64,000 nucleotides of DNA. It comes from Holtiella sp036655075 (GTDB taxonomy: Bacteria > Bacillota > Clostridia > Lachnospirales > Cellulosilyticaceae). Shown here one piece after another: positions 15,864 through 25,005 of the stretch. The position numbers and the translations under genes are program-made. The DNA lies in assembly GCF_036655075.1 (NCBI RefSeq), contig NZ_JAVVQU010000009.1, positions 1-64,000 on the forward strand, given 5' to 3'. Numbering within the stretch: position 1 is the first letter of the stretch; every line of letters begins with the position of its first letter. The notes under the pieces are model-generated. The model was not told the origin of the DNA and did no database searches. It worked only from the letters and a program-made list of their open reading frames with translations.

Positions 15864-17123
15864 ATGGGAATGACCATGACACAAAAAATTTTAGCAGCAC
15901 ATGCAGGGATTAGCCAAGTTGAAGTAGGACAATTAATAGAGGCTAATCTTGATCTGGTACTTGGAAATGACATTACAACGCCTGTAGCCATTAAGGAATT
16001 TGAGAAGATTGGTTTAGAACAAGTCTTTGACAAAGCTAAAGTGGCGATTGTACCAGACCATTTTACGCCTAACAAAGATATTAAAGCTGCAGAGCAATGT
16101 AAATGTGTAAGACACTTTGCGTATGATAAGGCTATCGAAAATTATTTTGAAGTGGGTGAGATGGGGATTGAGCATGCCCTGCTCCCTGAAAAGGGACTTG
16201 TGGTACCTGGTGATGTAGTCATTGGTGCAGATTCTCATACATGTACATATGGTGCACTTGGTGCATTCTCTACAGGAATCGGAAGTACAGATATGGCGGC
16301 TGGAATGGCTACAGGTAAGGCGTGGTTCAAAGTGCCAGCAGCCATTTTGTTTGTGTTATCAGGTGAGCCTACAAAGTTTGTATCAGGCAAAGATATCATT
16401 CTTCATATTATAGGAATGATTGGTGTAGATGGTGCCTTATATAAATCTATGGAATTTGTAGGAGAGGGGCTAAAATACTTATCTATGGACTCTAGACTTT
16501 CTATGGCAAATATGGCAATAGAAGCAGGGGCCAAAAATGGTATTTTTGAAGTGGATGATGTCACACTTGAGTATGTGAAGGAGCGTTCAATCAAACCTTA
16601 TACCGTGTATAAAGCAGATGAGTATGCAGTATATGAGCAAGTGATAGAAATTGACTTAAGTACAATCAGACCAACAGTAGCCTTTCCACATTTACCTGAG
16701 AACACAAAAACTATAGATGTAGTAGGTAACATTGCCATTGACCAAGTGGTGATTGGCTCTTGTACCAATGGACGTATGGAAGACTTACGTATGGCAAGAG
16801 AGGTCATGAAAGGGAAAAAGGTGGCTCGTGGTGTGCGTGCGATTATTATTCCTGGAACTCAAAAGATTTATTTACAAGCGATTAAAGAAGGTATTATTCA
16901 AGATTTAGTAGAGGCAGGTTGTGTGGTGAGTACACCAACTTGTGGACCTTGCTTAGGTGGTCATATGGGGATATTGGCACAAGGTGAACGATGTGTAGCC
17001 ACTACTAATCGTAACTTTGTAGGACGCATGGGACATGTAGAATCAGAAATCTATTTAGCAAGTCCAGCAGTAGCAGCAGCATCTGCTATTTGTGGTAAAA
17101 TTGCAAATCCAGAAAGTTTATAG
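15864..17123 (+). CDS. leuC: 3-isopropylmalate dehydratase large subunit
   Basis: A 419-residue aconitase-family protein holding the [4Fe-4S] cluster. Cluster cysteines are visible in IGSCTNGR and in TPTCGPCLGGHMG. GADSHTCTYGALGAFSTGIGS is the substrate-site region. It is the short, clostridial/archaeal type (about 420 residues) rather than the 470-residue E. coli type. With LeuD it isomerises 2- to 3-isopropylmalate. The start follows AAAAGGAGG; the leuD ribosome binding site overlaps its stop codon region. Confidence 0.95.
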   Translation: MGMTMTQKILAAHAGISQVEVGQLIEANLDLVLGNDITTPVAIKEFEKIGLEQVFDKAKVAIVPDHFTPNKDIKAAEQCKCVRHFAYDKAIENYFEVGEMGIEHALLPEKGLVVPGDVVIGADSHTCTYGALGAFSTGIGSTDMAAGMATGKAWFKVPAAILFVLSGEPTKFVSGKDIILHIIGMIGVDGALYKSMEFVGEGLKYLSMDSRLSMANMAIEAGAKNGIFEVDDVTLEYVKERSIKPYTVYKADEYAVYEQVIEIDLSTIRPTVAFPHLPENTKTIDVVGNIAIDQVVIGSCTNGRMEDLRMAREVMKGKKVARGVRAIIIPGTQKIYLQAIKEGIIQDLVEAGCVVSTPTCGPCLGGHMGILAQGERCVATTNRNFVGRMGHVESEIYLASPAVAAASAICGKIANPESL

Positions 17124-17134
17124 GAGGAATGAAG

Positions 17135-17626
17135 ATGAAAGCATTAGGAAGAGTATTTAAATACGGAGACAACATTGATACAGACGTTATTATTCCGGCA
17201 AGATATCTCAACACTTCTGACCCTATAGAGCTTGCTAAGTTTTGTATGGAAGACATTGACCCAATGTTTAGTAAGAAGGTAGAAGTAGGCGATATGATTG
17301 TGGCAGATAAGAATTTTGGTTGTGGCTCTTCTCGTGAGCATGCCCCTATTGCAATCAAAGCTTCAGGTATATCTTGTGTAATTGCAAAGACTTTTGCCCG
17401 TATATTTTATAGAAATGCTATCAATATTGGGTTGCCTATTTTGGAATGCCCAGAGGCGGTAGACGGCATTAGCCAAGGGGATCAAGTAGAAGTGGATTTT
17501 AATACAGGAGTTATTCAAAATGTTACAACAGGGATGTGTTATAAAGCACAACCTTTCCCAGAGTTTATGCAACGCATTATTGCAGCCAATGGGCTTGTCA
17601 ATTATGTGAAAGAAAATAGAAAGTAG
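17135..17626 (+). CDS. leuD: 3-isopropylmalate dehydratase small subunit
   Basis: A 163-residue swivelling-domain partner of LeuC, with YGDNIDTDVIIPARYL near the start and the conserved FGCGSSREHAP. The length suits the short-type LeuCD pair. I place the start at ATG 17135, seven bases after AGGAGG; the ATG at 17129 is only one base from that site. It is 11 bp after leuC and 10 bp before leuB. Confidence 0.95.
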   Translation: MKALGRVFKYGDNIDTDVIIPARYLNTSDPIELAKFCMEDIDPMFSKKVEVGDMIVADKNFGCGSSREHAPIAIKASGISCVIAKTFARIFYRNAINIGLPILECPEAVDGISQGDQVEVDFNTGVIQNVTTGMCYKAQPFPEFMQRIIAANGLVNYVKENRK

Positions 17627-17636
17627 GTGAGCTGAG

Positions 17637-18719
17637 ATGAACTATCAGATTGTGACGTTACCAGGAGATGGCATCGGGCCTGAGATTGTACAAGGAGCTG
17701 TAAAAGTCTTAGAACAAGTTGGTAGTAAATTTAATCATACTTTTAATATAGACGAACAACTTATAGGGGGAGCAGGTATAGACCAAGCAGGTGCATCTTT
17801 GCCTCAACCTACAATAGATGCTTGCTTTAAAAGTGATGCAGTCTTATTAGGCGCAGTTGGCGGGCCTAAGTGGGATACCACTTCTAATGGTGACCGTCCA
17901 GAAAAGGGACTTCTTAAAATTCGTGAAACCCTTAAATTATTTGCCAACTTAAGGCCAGCTATTTTGTATAAACAACTGAAATCGGCCAGTCCTTTAAAAG
18001 AAGAAATCATAGGGGATAACTTAGATATTTTAATTGTCAGAGAGCTTACGAGTGGGATTTATTTTGGAAAGCACGAGCGTATCGTTATGGAAAATCCTAA
18101 AGCAACTTATGCAGAAGATGTAGAGTACTACAACGTAGAAGAAATTGAACGTATTTTGCGCGTTGGATTTGAAGCAGCTATGAAACGAAGTAAGAACGCT
18201 GTCATTGTAGATAAGGCAAATGTATTAGCAACCTCTAAGCTTTGGAGAGAAGTTACCCAAGAAGTGGCCAAGGACTTTCCGGAAGTGACATATAGCTTCA
18301 TGTATGTAGATAATGCGGCGATGCAACTTGTAGTGAATCCGAGACAGTTTGATGTGATGATTACCAACAATATGTTTGGGGACATTTTGTCAGATGAGGC
18401 AAGTATGTTGACAGGGTCTATAGGGATGTTGGCATCAGCAAGCTTAGGAGAAGGCACTTTAGGCCTTTATGAGCCAAGTCATGGGAGTGCTCCAGATATA
18501 GCAGGTGAAAATAAAGCGAATCCCATAGCGACTATTTTGTCAGTGGCTATGATGTTACGCTATTCCTTGGGACTTGAAGGAGAAGCACTGGCTATAGAAA
18601 ATGCAGTAGAAAGCGTCTTGGATGCAGGCTATAGAACTGCTGATATTATGAATACAGGGATGCAACTTGTAGGAACGAAAGAAATAGGTGACTTAATCTG
18701 TAAGGCACTTTGTGTATAA
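17637..18719 (+). CDS. leuB: 3-isopropylmalate dehydrogenase
   Basis: A 360-residue NAD-dependent oxidative decarboxylase producing 2-oxoisocaproate. Hallmarks are LPGDGIGPEIV (residues 8-18), LRPAILYKQL with the substrate-binding Arg, RELTSGIYFGKHER, VDKANVLATSKLWREV and the metal-binding SDEASMLTGSIGMLASASLG. The C-terminal HGSAPDIAGENKANPIA is the NAD-binding region, and Asp in APDIAG with no basic phosphate site supports NAD use. It is preceded by GTAGGTGAG. Confidence 0.95.
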   Translation: MNYQIVTLPGDGIGPEIVQGAVKVLEQVGSKFNHTFNIDEQLIGGAGIDQAGASLPQPTIDACFKSDAVLLGAVGGPKWDTTSNGDRPEKGLLKIRETLKLFANLRPAILYKQLKSASPLKEEIIGDNLDILIVRELTSGIYFGKHERIVMENPKATYAEDVEYYNVEEIERILRVGFEAAMKRSKNAVIVDKANVLATSKLWREVTQEVAKDFPEVTYSFMYVDNAAMQLVVNPRQFDVMITNNMFGDILSDEASMLTGSIGMLASASLGEGTLGLYEPSHGSAPDIAGENKANPIATILSVAMMLRYSLGLEGEALAIENAVESVLDAGYRTADIMNTGMQLVGTKEIGDLICKALCV

Positions 18720-18757
18720 AAAGACATTGTAAAAAGTGAGATAGGGAGGTATGAGTA

Positions 18758-19633
18758 ATGAGTAGAATCATATATTTAGATGGTCAATATGTGCCAGAGG
18801 AAGAAGCTAAAGTATCTGTATTTGATCATGGTGTACTTTACGGAGATGGCGTGTTTGAAGGGATTCGGGTGTACAATGGGCGCATTTTTAAATGTGAGGA
18901 ACATATTGATAGACTATACAATGCGGCTAAAGCGATTATGTTAGACATAGCATTAGCAAAAGAAGAGATGACACAAGTACTCCTTGAAACGTGTAGAAAA
19001 AATGACATAAGAGATGGTTACGTACGTCTTGTTGTAACAAGAGGAAAAGGGGATTTAGGTCTTAATCCTAAAAGTTGTAAGGTGGCGACTGTATTTTGTA
19101 TAGCAGGTTCTATTACACTTTATCCAGAGGAAATGTATACAAAGGGAATGCCTATTATCACGGCTGTACAAAGAAGAAATAAAGCAACGATTGTAGACCC
19201 ACAAGTTAAATCGCTTAACTATTTAAATAACATTTTAGCTAAAATAGAGGCTAATCGTGCAGGTGTACCTGAAGCGTTAATGCTTAATCATGATGGGATT
19301 GTGGCAGAGTGTACAGGAGATAACATTTTTATTGTAAAGAATAATGTTATCTATACACCACCTATTCATGTAGGTATATTAGATGGGATTACACGAAGTA
19401 CAGTTATTGAACTAGCTAAAAAGTTAGGTTATGCAGTAGAAGAGAAGGAATTTACTTTGTTTAATGTGTATAGTGCAGATGAATGCTTCTTAACAGGAAC
19501 AGCAGCAGAAGCTATACCAGTAACAAGTGTAGATGAACGTGTTATTGGAAGTGGTGTAGCAGGGAAAGTCACAAAAGAAATTCTTGCTGCTTTCAAAGCT
19601 TATGCCAATGAAAATGGTACAGATATTTTCTAG
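18758..19633 (+). CDS. ilvE: Branched-chain amino acid aminotransferase
   Basis: A 291-residue class IV PLP aminotransferase that makes Val, Leu and Ile from their oxo acids using glutamate. Motifs: VFDHGVLYGDGVFEGIRVYNG near the start, the PLP lysine in VKSLNYLNNILAKIEA (near 151), and EALMLNHDGIVAECTGDNIF. D-amino acid aminotransferase and ADC lyase share this fold, but the operon favours IlvE. It is followed by a perfect hairpin and a 213-bp gap before ilvD. Confidence 0.92.
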   Translation: MSRIIYLDGQYVPEEEAKVSVFDHGVLYGDGVFEGIRVYNGRIFKCEEHIDRLYNAAKAIMLDIALAKEEMTQVLLETCRKNDIRDGYVRLVVTRGKGDLGLNPKSCKVATVFCIAGSITLYPEEMYTKGMPIITAVQRRNKATIVDPQVKSLNYLNNILAKIEANRAGVPEALMLNHDGIVAECTGDNIFIVKNNVIYTPPIHVGILDGITRSTVIELAKKLGYAVEEKEFTLFNVYSADECFLTGTAAEAIPVTSVDERVIGSGVAGKVTKEILAAFKAYANENGTDIF

Positions 19634-19663
19634 CAGAAGATAGACAATAGAAAAGGTTCAATA

Positions 19664-19696
19664 GGGGTATAGCAAGAAGAAAAGATGCTATACCCC
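19664..19696 (+). other. Perfect 11-bp hairpin between ilvE and ilvD
   Basis: GGGGTATAGCA, an 11-nt loop and TGCTATACCCC. No T-run follows, so it is more likely an RNA stability or processing element than a terminator. Confidence 0.55.
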
Positions 19697-19846
19697 ATCC
19701 TTGGCATAAGCCCTTAGCTAATAAGTACTAAATAGAGTATGTAATATAAGTAAACCTATCACTTGGAAGGCGAAAGATAGAGCCAAATAAAAGTGCTTGT
19801 AACGATTAGCGTAAAAATAAAATGAATAGATAGAAGGAGGTAACTT

Positions 19847-21508
19847 ATGAGAAGTGATGTTGTTAAAAAAGGTGCAGACCGTGCACCACACCGTTCATTA
19901 TTCAAAGGCATGGGATACATAGAGGAAGAGTTGAATCAACCTTTAATAGGCGTTGTAACAGCTAAAAGTGAAATTGTACCTGGGCATATGCATCTTGACC
20001 GTATTACAGAGGCGGTAAAAGCAGGGATTCGTATGGCAGGAGGAACACCTGTAGAAATTCCAGCAATTGGGGTGTGTGATGGCATTGCTATGGGGCATGA
20101 AGGGATGAAGTACTCACTTGTAACCCGTGAGCTTATTGCAGACTCTATTGAGTGTATGACCATGGCGCATGGATTTGATGGGCTTGTACTTGTACCAAAC
20201 TGCGACAAGATTGTACCGGGGATGCTTATGGGAGCAGCACGTATGAATTTGCCAACAGTACTTGTGAGTGGTGGGCCTATGTTAGCAGGAACAGTAGGTG
20301 GCAAAAAGGTAAGTTTATCGCTTATCTTCGAAGCAGTAGGTGCTTTTAATTCAGGCAAGATTTCAGAAGAAGAATTATATGAATTTGAAGAGCATACATG
20401 CCCAGGTTGTGGGTCCTGTTCGGGGATGTTTACTGCAAATAGTATGAACTGTATGAGTGAAGTATTGGGGATTGCATTACCTGGAAATGGAAGTATTCCA
20501 GCCGTTTATGCAGAACGTGTCCGTTTAGCTAAGAAAACAGGATTGGCCATTATGAAAATGATAGAAAAGGATATTAAGATTTGTGATATCTTAAATGATA
20601 AAGCTTTTGAAAATTCATTAACAGTAGATATGGCATTAGGATGTAGTACAAATACAATGCTTCATCTTCCAGCTATTGCCCATGAAGCAGGGGTTAAGAT
20701 TAATCTAGATATGGCCAATGATATTAGTAGTCGTACACCGAATCTTTGTAAGCTAGCACCAGCAGGTCCAAACCATATGGAAGACTTATACCAAGCGGGT
20801 GGTGTGGCAGCTGTTATGAAAGAACTTACTAAGAAAAGCTTGCTAGATGAAACACTCCTTACTGTAACAGGTGAAACGGTAGGCACAAACTTAAAAAAAG
20901 TAATCAACAAGGATGAAACAGTTATACGTCCGATAGAAAATCCTTATAGTGCAACCGGTGGAATTGCTGTGCTTCGTGGAAATTTAGCACCAGACTCTTG
21001 TGTGGTAAAACGTTCAGCTGTAGCTAAAGAAATGCTTCAGCATACAGGGCCTGCAAAAGTCTTTAATAGCGAAGAAGAAGCTAAAGCGGGTATTATGAAT
21101 GGGGAGATTGAAAAAGGTGATGTAGTTGTCATTCGATATGAGGGACCAAAGGGTGGCCCAGGTATGAGAGAAATGCTTTCACCTACAGCAGTGCTTGTAG
21201 GCATGGGACTAGATAAAGATGTAGCCCTTATTACAGATGGACGCTTTTCAGGTGCTACCCGTGGGGCATGTATTGGTCATGTATCTCCAGAAGCTGCAGA
21301 AGGTGGAATGATTGCTCTTGTAGAAAAGGGTGACAAGATTCAAATAGATATGGAAGCATGCACATTAAATCTATTAGTAGATGAAGCAATTATTGAAGCA
21401 AGACGTGCTACTTGGATAAAACCTGAGCCTAAGGTCAAGCATGGTTACTTAGCACGCTATGCAAAACAAGTAACATCAGCCAATACAGGTGCAATATTTA
21501 AAGGATAA
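19847..21508 (+). CDS. ilvD: Dihydroxy-acid dehydratase
   Basis: A 553-residue Fe-S enzyme that dehydrates dihydroxyisovalerate and dihydroxymethylvalerate. Visible cluster cysteines are in LVPNCDKIVPGML and TCPGCGSCSGMFTANSMNCM. GDGRFSGATRG-type sequence (TDGRFSGATRGACIGHVSPEA) near 470 matches the family. The length is standard. The phosphogluconate dehydratase branch is excluded by length and operon. Preceded by GAAGGAGG after a 213-bp gap. Confidence 0.95.
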   Translation: MRSDVVKKGADRAPHRSLFKGMGYIEEELNQPLIGVVTAKSEIVPGHMHLDRITEAVKAGIRMAGGTPVEIPAIGVCDGIAMGHEGMKYSLVTRELIADSIECMTMAHGFDGLVLVPNCDKIVPGMLMGAARMNLPTVLVSGGPMLAGTVGGKKVSLSLIFEAVGAFNSGKISEEELYEFEEHTCPGCGSCSGMFTANSMNCMSEVLGIALPGNGSIPAVYAERVRLAKKTGLAIMKMIEKDIKICDILNDKAFENSLTVDMALGCSTNTMLHLPAIAHEAGVKINLDMANDISSRTPNLCKLAPAGPNHMEDLYQAGGVAAVMKELTKKSLLDETLLTVTGETVGTNLKKVINKDETVIRPIENPYSATGGIAVLRGNLAPDSCVVKRSAVAKEMLQHTGPAKVFNSEEEAKAGIMNGEIEKGDVVVIRYEGPKGGPGMREMLSPTAVLVGMGLDKDVALITDGRFSGATRGACIGHVSPEAAEGGMIALVEKGDKIQIDMEACTLNLLVDEAIIEARRATWIKPEPKVKHGYLARYAKQVTSANTGAIFKG

Positions 21509-21543
21509 AAGAGGGTTAGACTAATTGTGATAGGAGGGGAAAT

Positions 21544-23208
21544 ATGGAGCTTAATGGTGCACAAATATTAATGGAATGTTTGTTAGAGCAAGGCGTTGAC
21601 ACCGTGTTTGGCTATCCAGGGGGGTCTGTACTTAACATTTATGACGAATTATATAAATATAGTGAGAGAATCCACCATATTTTAACTGCCCATGAGCAAG
21701 GTGCATCTCATGCTGCAGATGGATATGCAAGAGCAACAGGAAAAGTAGGTGTATGTTTAGCCACATCAGGTCCAGGGGCAACCAACCTTGTAACGGGGAT
21801 TGCTACGGCTTATATGGATTCTGTGTCGATGGTGGCAATTACAGGAAATGTAGGCAGACCACTTCTTGGAAAGGATAGTTTTCAAGAGGTAGATATTACA
21901 GGGGTCACTATGCCTATTACTAAGCATAACTATATTGTTAAAGATGTCTGTAAGTTGGCACAGACAATTAGGGAGGCTTTTTATATTGCCCAATCAGGTA
22001 GGCCTGGGCCGGTATTGATTGATATCCCAAAAGATATTACAGCAGCAAAGTGTGACTATGTACCTGCTGCACCCAAGAAGGTATGTAGGCAAGTTTATAC
22101 GATTAAACAAAAAGATTTAGACCAAGTTGTAAAGCTTATTAAAGCAAGTAAGAAGCCTATGATTTATAGTGGTGGTGGCATTATTGCAAGTGGTGCCGAT
22201 ACAGAGCTTTTGGAGTTTGCTGAAAAGATTCAAGCACCCGTTGCCACCTCTTTGATGGGAATCGGGGGATTCCCAGAAACCCACAGACTGTCTACTGGAT
22301 TGATCGGAATGCATGGGAGCAAAGCATCCAATGTGGCAACTACCGAGTGTGATTTACTGCTTGCCATAGGTGCGCGGTTTAGTGATAGGGTAACAAGTAG
22401 TGTGAATACCTTCGCTTCTAATGCTACAATTATCCACATAGATGTAGATCCTGCTGAAATGAGTAAAAACATTAGTTGCTATACAAGTATTATAGGGGAT
22501 GCAAAAGAAATTCTTACGAGTTTAAATGAACTACTATCGCAACAAGATCATACAGAGTGGCTAGATGATGTAAGCAGGTGGAAAGCGGAGTTTAAATTTG
22601 ACTATCAAAGAGATGAGAAACTACGCCCTGAATTTATTATAGAAAATATCTATGAGCAAACTGAAGGCAAGGCCATCATAACAACAGAAGTGGGGCAACA
22701 TCAAATGTGGGCAGCTCAGTTCTATAAATATACTAAGCCTAGAACCTATATTTCATCGGGGGGATTAGGAACAATGGGCTATGGTACAGGAGCAAGTATA
22801 GGGGCTCAGCTTGCAAAACCGGGTCAGCAAGTTGTACACATTGCAGGTGATGGATCTTTTAGAATGAACTGTAATGAACTAGCAACCATTTCGCACTATA
22901 ATGTGCCTGTTATCATTGTCATACTGAATAACAGTGTGCTAGGTATGGTAAGACAATGGCAGACTATGTTTTACGAAGCTAGGTACTCAGAAACGGTGTT
23001 AGATAGAGGCCCTGATTTTGTGAAGTTAGCAGAAGCTTATTTCATAAAAGGGTATGATGCATATACGCAAGAAGCATTCCAAAAAGCATTTAAAGAAGCG
23101 TTAGCAAGTGATAAGCCAGTCCTTATTAACTGTCATATAGATGCAGATGAAAAAGTATTGCCTATGGTAGCACCAGGTGCACCTATTAACGATTTGATAC
23201 TAGAATAA
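21544..23208 (+). CDS. ilvB: Acetolactate synthase large subunit (second copy)
   Basis: A 554-residue ThDP enzyme with VFGYPGGSVLNIYDEL, the catalytic Glu in TAHEQGASHAADGYARATG and the ThDP motif from GDGSFRMNCNELATI (near 437). It differs from the first copy throughout, for example GYPGGS versus GYPGAA and GTGASIGAQ versus SIPACIGAC, so it is an old paralogue and not a recent duplication. It has no small-subunit gene of its own next to it. It may share IlvN or act unregulated. A strong terminator after it closes the operon. Confidence 0.92.
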   Translation: MELNGAQILMECLLEQGVDTVFGYPGGSVLNIYDELYKYSERIHHILTAHEQGASHAADGYARATGKVGVCLATSGPGATNLVTGIATAYMDSVSMVAITGNVGRPLLGKDSFQEVDITGVTMPITKHNYIVKDVCKLAQTIREAFYIAQSGRPGPVLIDIPKDITAAKCDYVPAAPKKVCRQVYTIKQKDLDQVVKLIKASKKPMIYSGGGIIASGADTELLEFAEKIQAPVATSLMGIGGFPETHRLSTGLIGMHGSKASNVATTECDLLLAIGARFSDRVTSSVNTFASNATIIHIDVDPAEMSKNISCYTSIIGDAKEILTSLNELLSQQDHTEWLDDVSRWKAEFKFDYQRDEKLRPEFIIENIYEQTEGKAIITTEVGQHQMWAAQFYKYTKPRTYISSGGLGTMGYGTGASIGAQLAKPGQQVVHIAGDGSFRMNCNELATISHYNVPVIIVILNNSVLGMVRQWQTMFYEARYSETVLDRGPDFVKLAEAYFIKGYDAYTQEAFQKAFKEALASDKPVLINCHIDADEKVLPMVAPGAPINDLILE

Positions 23209-23226
23209 AGTTCTTTGGCATCAAGA

Positions 23227-23275
23227 AGTCCTATATACCTAGGCTAAAAGCGCTAGGTATATAGGACTTTTATTT
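23227..23275 (+). terminator. Terminator of the ilv-leu operon
   Basis: A perfect 16-bp stem (AGTCCTATATACCTAG with CTAGGTATATAGGACT) around a 10-nt loop, followed by TTTATTTGTT. Confidence 0.93.
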
Positions 23276-23519
23276 GTTATAGCTAGTAAATAGTGATTTG
23301 GAAAGAGTTTCTGATCTACTAAGATAAAAGGTTTATTGCCAAGTCTAATAGCGGAATATATAGAGAAAAGGACATGAGATTTGTAAATAGAAAGAATAGG
23401 GCCTTGGAAAAAGCGGGGAAAAATATTAGAGTATGTAAAGGGATGATTTAGGAAAGGACATGGCATTGGTAAGAATATATAAAAAACATAATACAATACA
23501 GAAAGTATTATGTATAATA
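23276..23519 (+). other. Non-coding spacer
   Basis: I see no supportable gene or structured RNA in this 244-bp stretch between the operon terminator and the next promoter. A minus-strand frame here has no ribosome binding site or recognisable content. Confidence 0.5.
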
Positions 23520-23548
23520 TTGAAAAAAACGATTAAAGTTGTTAGAAT
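23520..23548 (+). promoter_or_regulatory. Sigma-A promoter
   Basis: TTGAAA, a 17-bp spacer and TAGAAT, 32 bp before the orphan gene at 23581. Confidence 0.75.
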
Positions 23549-23580
23549 AGTATTACCAAATAAAAATAGGGGGAATAGTA

Positions 23581-23847
23581 ATGAGAAAGTCTAAGTTTGA
23601 TGAGTTTGTAAATTCCTATGATAAAGAGACAAATGGACAATATGCTTATTATTATAGAAGTTTATGGGATGCTTGTGATTATGCAGATAGGTCTTACTTG
23701 AAACTTAAAGGTAGAAGTGTATGGGAAACTAAGGAATACACTAATTGGTTAAGGTATTTCGAAAACTATGTAAGTAATCATCAAGAGAATGATACATTTA
23801 GAAAAGATGTATGCGCTCAACTTGGACGATGGATGGAAGCAATATAG
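23581..23847 (+). CDS. Unknown 88-residue protein
   Basis: A small soluble protein rich in aromatic and charged residues (six Trp, many Tyr), for example QYAYYYRSLWDACDYADRSY and YTNWLRYFENYVSNH. It looks all-helical. It has a good promoter and GGGGG ribosome binding site and is followed after 37 bp by an ADP-ribosylglycohydrolase-like gene, so the two probably share a transcript. I do not recognise the family. An association with ADP-ribose metabolism is only suggested by position. Confidence 0.6.
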   Translation: MRKSKFDEFVNSYDKETNGQYAYYYRSLWDACDYADRSYLKLKGRSVWETKEYTNWLRYFENYVSNHQENDTFRKDVCAQLGRWMEAI

Positions 23848-23884
23848 AAGCTACACTATGTGATAAATCTGGAGGTGCCACGCA

Positions 23885-24946
23885 ATGAGAAGGAATAAAG
23901 ATCAGTTTTATGGATGCTTAGTAGGTGGTGCAATAGGGGATGCGTTTGGTGCACCTGTTAAATTTATGAATTACGAGCAAATTCAAAAGGTTTATGGAGA
24001 TGAATGCATTACAGATTTAATGGCTGTGGTAGAAGGGCCAAAGGCAACTATTACGGATGATACACAACTTACGCTATTTACAGCTGAGGGGCTACTTAGA
24101 AGTATTGTGCGTACCAAACAAAAAGGACTTATGCGTACCAATAAAGACACAGCAATGATTGTGTTTAGAGCTTATTTAAGATGGCTCTATACCCAAGGAC
24201 TTTCTACACCTAATTGGAATAATAAATCCTATGATGGATGGCTTGTAAAAGTCAAAAAGCTATATGGTTATAAAGAACCTGGTATTACGTGCATTACTTC
24301 GCTTGGGAAAGGCGTCATGGGTACACTTGAAAGGCCTCTTAATAATAGTAAAAAGTGTGGAACAGTTATTCGTATTGCACCTGTAGGCTTAGTAGAATCA
24401 GAAGAAGATGTATTTGAAGTAGGTAGTAGAGTGGGGGTTATTACACATGGACATCCATCAGCTTACTTGGCTTCAGGGACTCTTGCAACTTTGATTTTCT
24501 ATTTGGTTGAAGGTTTTAGCTTACAAGAAAGTATAGAAAAAGCCATAGATCAGTTAAAGCTGTATGAGCATCATGAATCCTGTCTAAAGTGCATAGAAAA
24601 AGCTATTGTACTTGCACAAAATGATAAATCCTCAAGAGAAAACTTACAAGCTTTTGGAGATGGATTTATGGCGGAAGATGCTTTGGGGATGGCGTTATAC
24701 TGTAGTTTAAGTTCACCAGATAACTTTGAAGAAGCTTTAAAGCTTGCAATTAATCAAAATGGCAATAGCAATAGTGCAGCAGCTATTACAGGGCAAATAT
24801 TAGGCACTTACTTAGGTATGGAAGCTATTAATCCAAAACTAATAGAAATCTTAGAAATTTGTAAAGAGGTTGAGCAAGTAGCAGAGGATTTATATGTGGG
24901 ATATGAGGATACTGAAGAATGGCAAAAAAGATATCCTGGATGGTAG
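23885..24946 (+). CDS. ADP-ribosylglycohydrolase-family protein with altered metal site
   Basis: A 353-residue, all-helical protein of the DraG/ARH family, which removes ADP-ribose from proteins using two metal ions. The N-terminal GCLVGGAIGDAFGAPVKF and the first metal motif TITDDTQLTLFTAEG (TDD at 57-59) are normal. The second metal motif, usually GGD(S/T)D(S/T), here reads NGNSNS (residues 292-297), so both Asp are Asn at 294 and 296. If the sequence is right, the dinuclear centre is impaired and the protein may bind rather than cleave ADP-ribose. It follows the 88-residue orphan, with CTGGAGG as ribosome binding site. Confidence 0.8.
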   Translation: MRRNKDQFYGCLVGGAIGDAFGAPVKFMNYEQIQKVYGDECITDLMAVVEGPKATITDDTQLTLFTAEGLLRSIVRTKQKGLMRTNKDTAMIVFRAYLRWLYTQGLSTPNWNNKSYDGWLVKVKKLYGYKEPGITCITSLGKGVMGTLERPLNNSKKCGTVIRIAPVGLVESEEDVFEVGSRVGVITHGHPSAYLASGTLATLIFYLVEGFSLQESIEKAIDQLKLYEHHESCLKCIEKAIVLAQNDKSSRENLQAFGDGFMAEDALGMALYCSLSSPDNFEEALKLAINQNGNSNSAAAITGQILGTYLGMEAINPKLIEILEICKEVEQVAEDLYVGYEDTEEWQKRYPGW

Positions 24947-24968
24947 AGCATAAGTAGATAAAAGTTAA

Positions 24969-25004
24969 ATGAGGACGTTACACAAGTGTGTAACGTCCTC
25001 ATTT
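24969..25004 (+). terminator. Intrinsic terminator
   Basis: ATGAGGACGTTACAC and GTGTAACGTCCTCAT form a perfect stem with a tight loop, followed by TTTATG. Confidence 0.9.
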
Positions 25005-25005
25005 A

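Noticed and set aside
23239..23496. Minus-strand frame after the ilv-leu terminator
   Set aside because: It starts in featureless DNA, has no ribosome binding site and overlaps the terminator hairpin.
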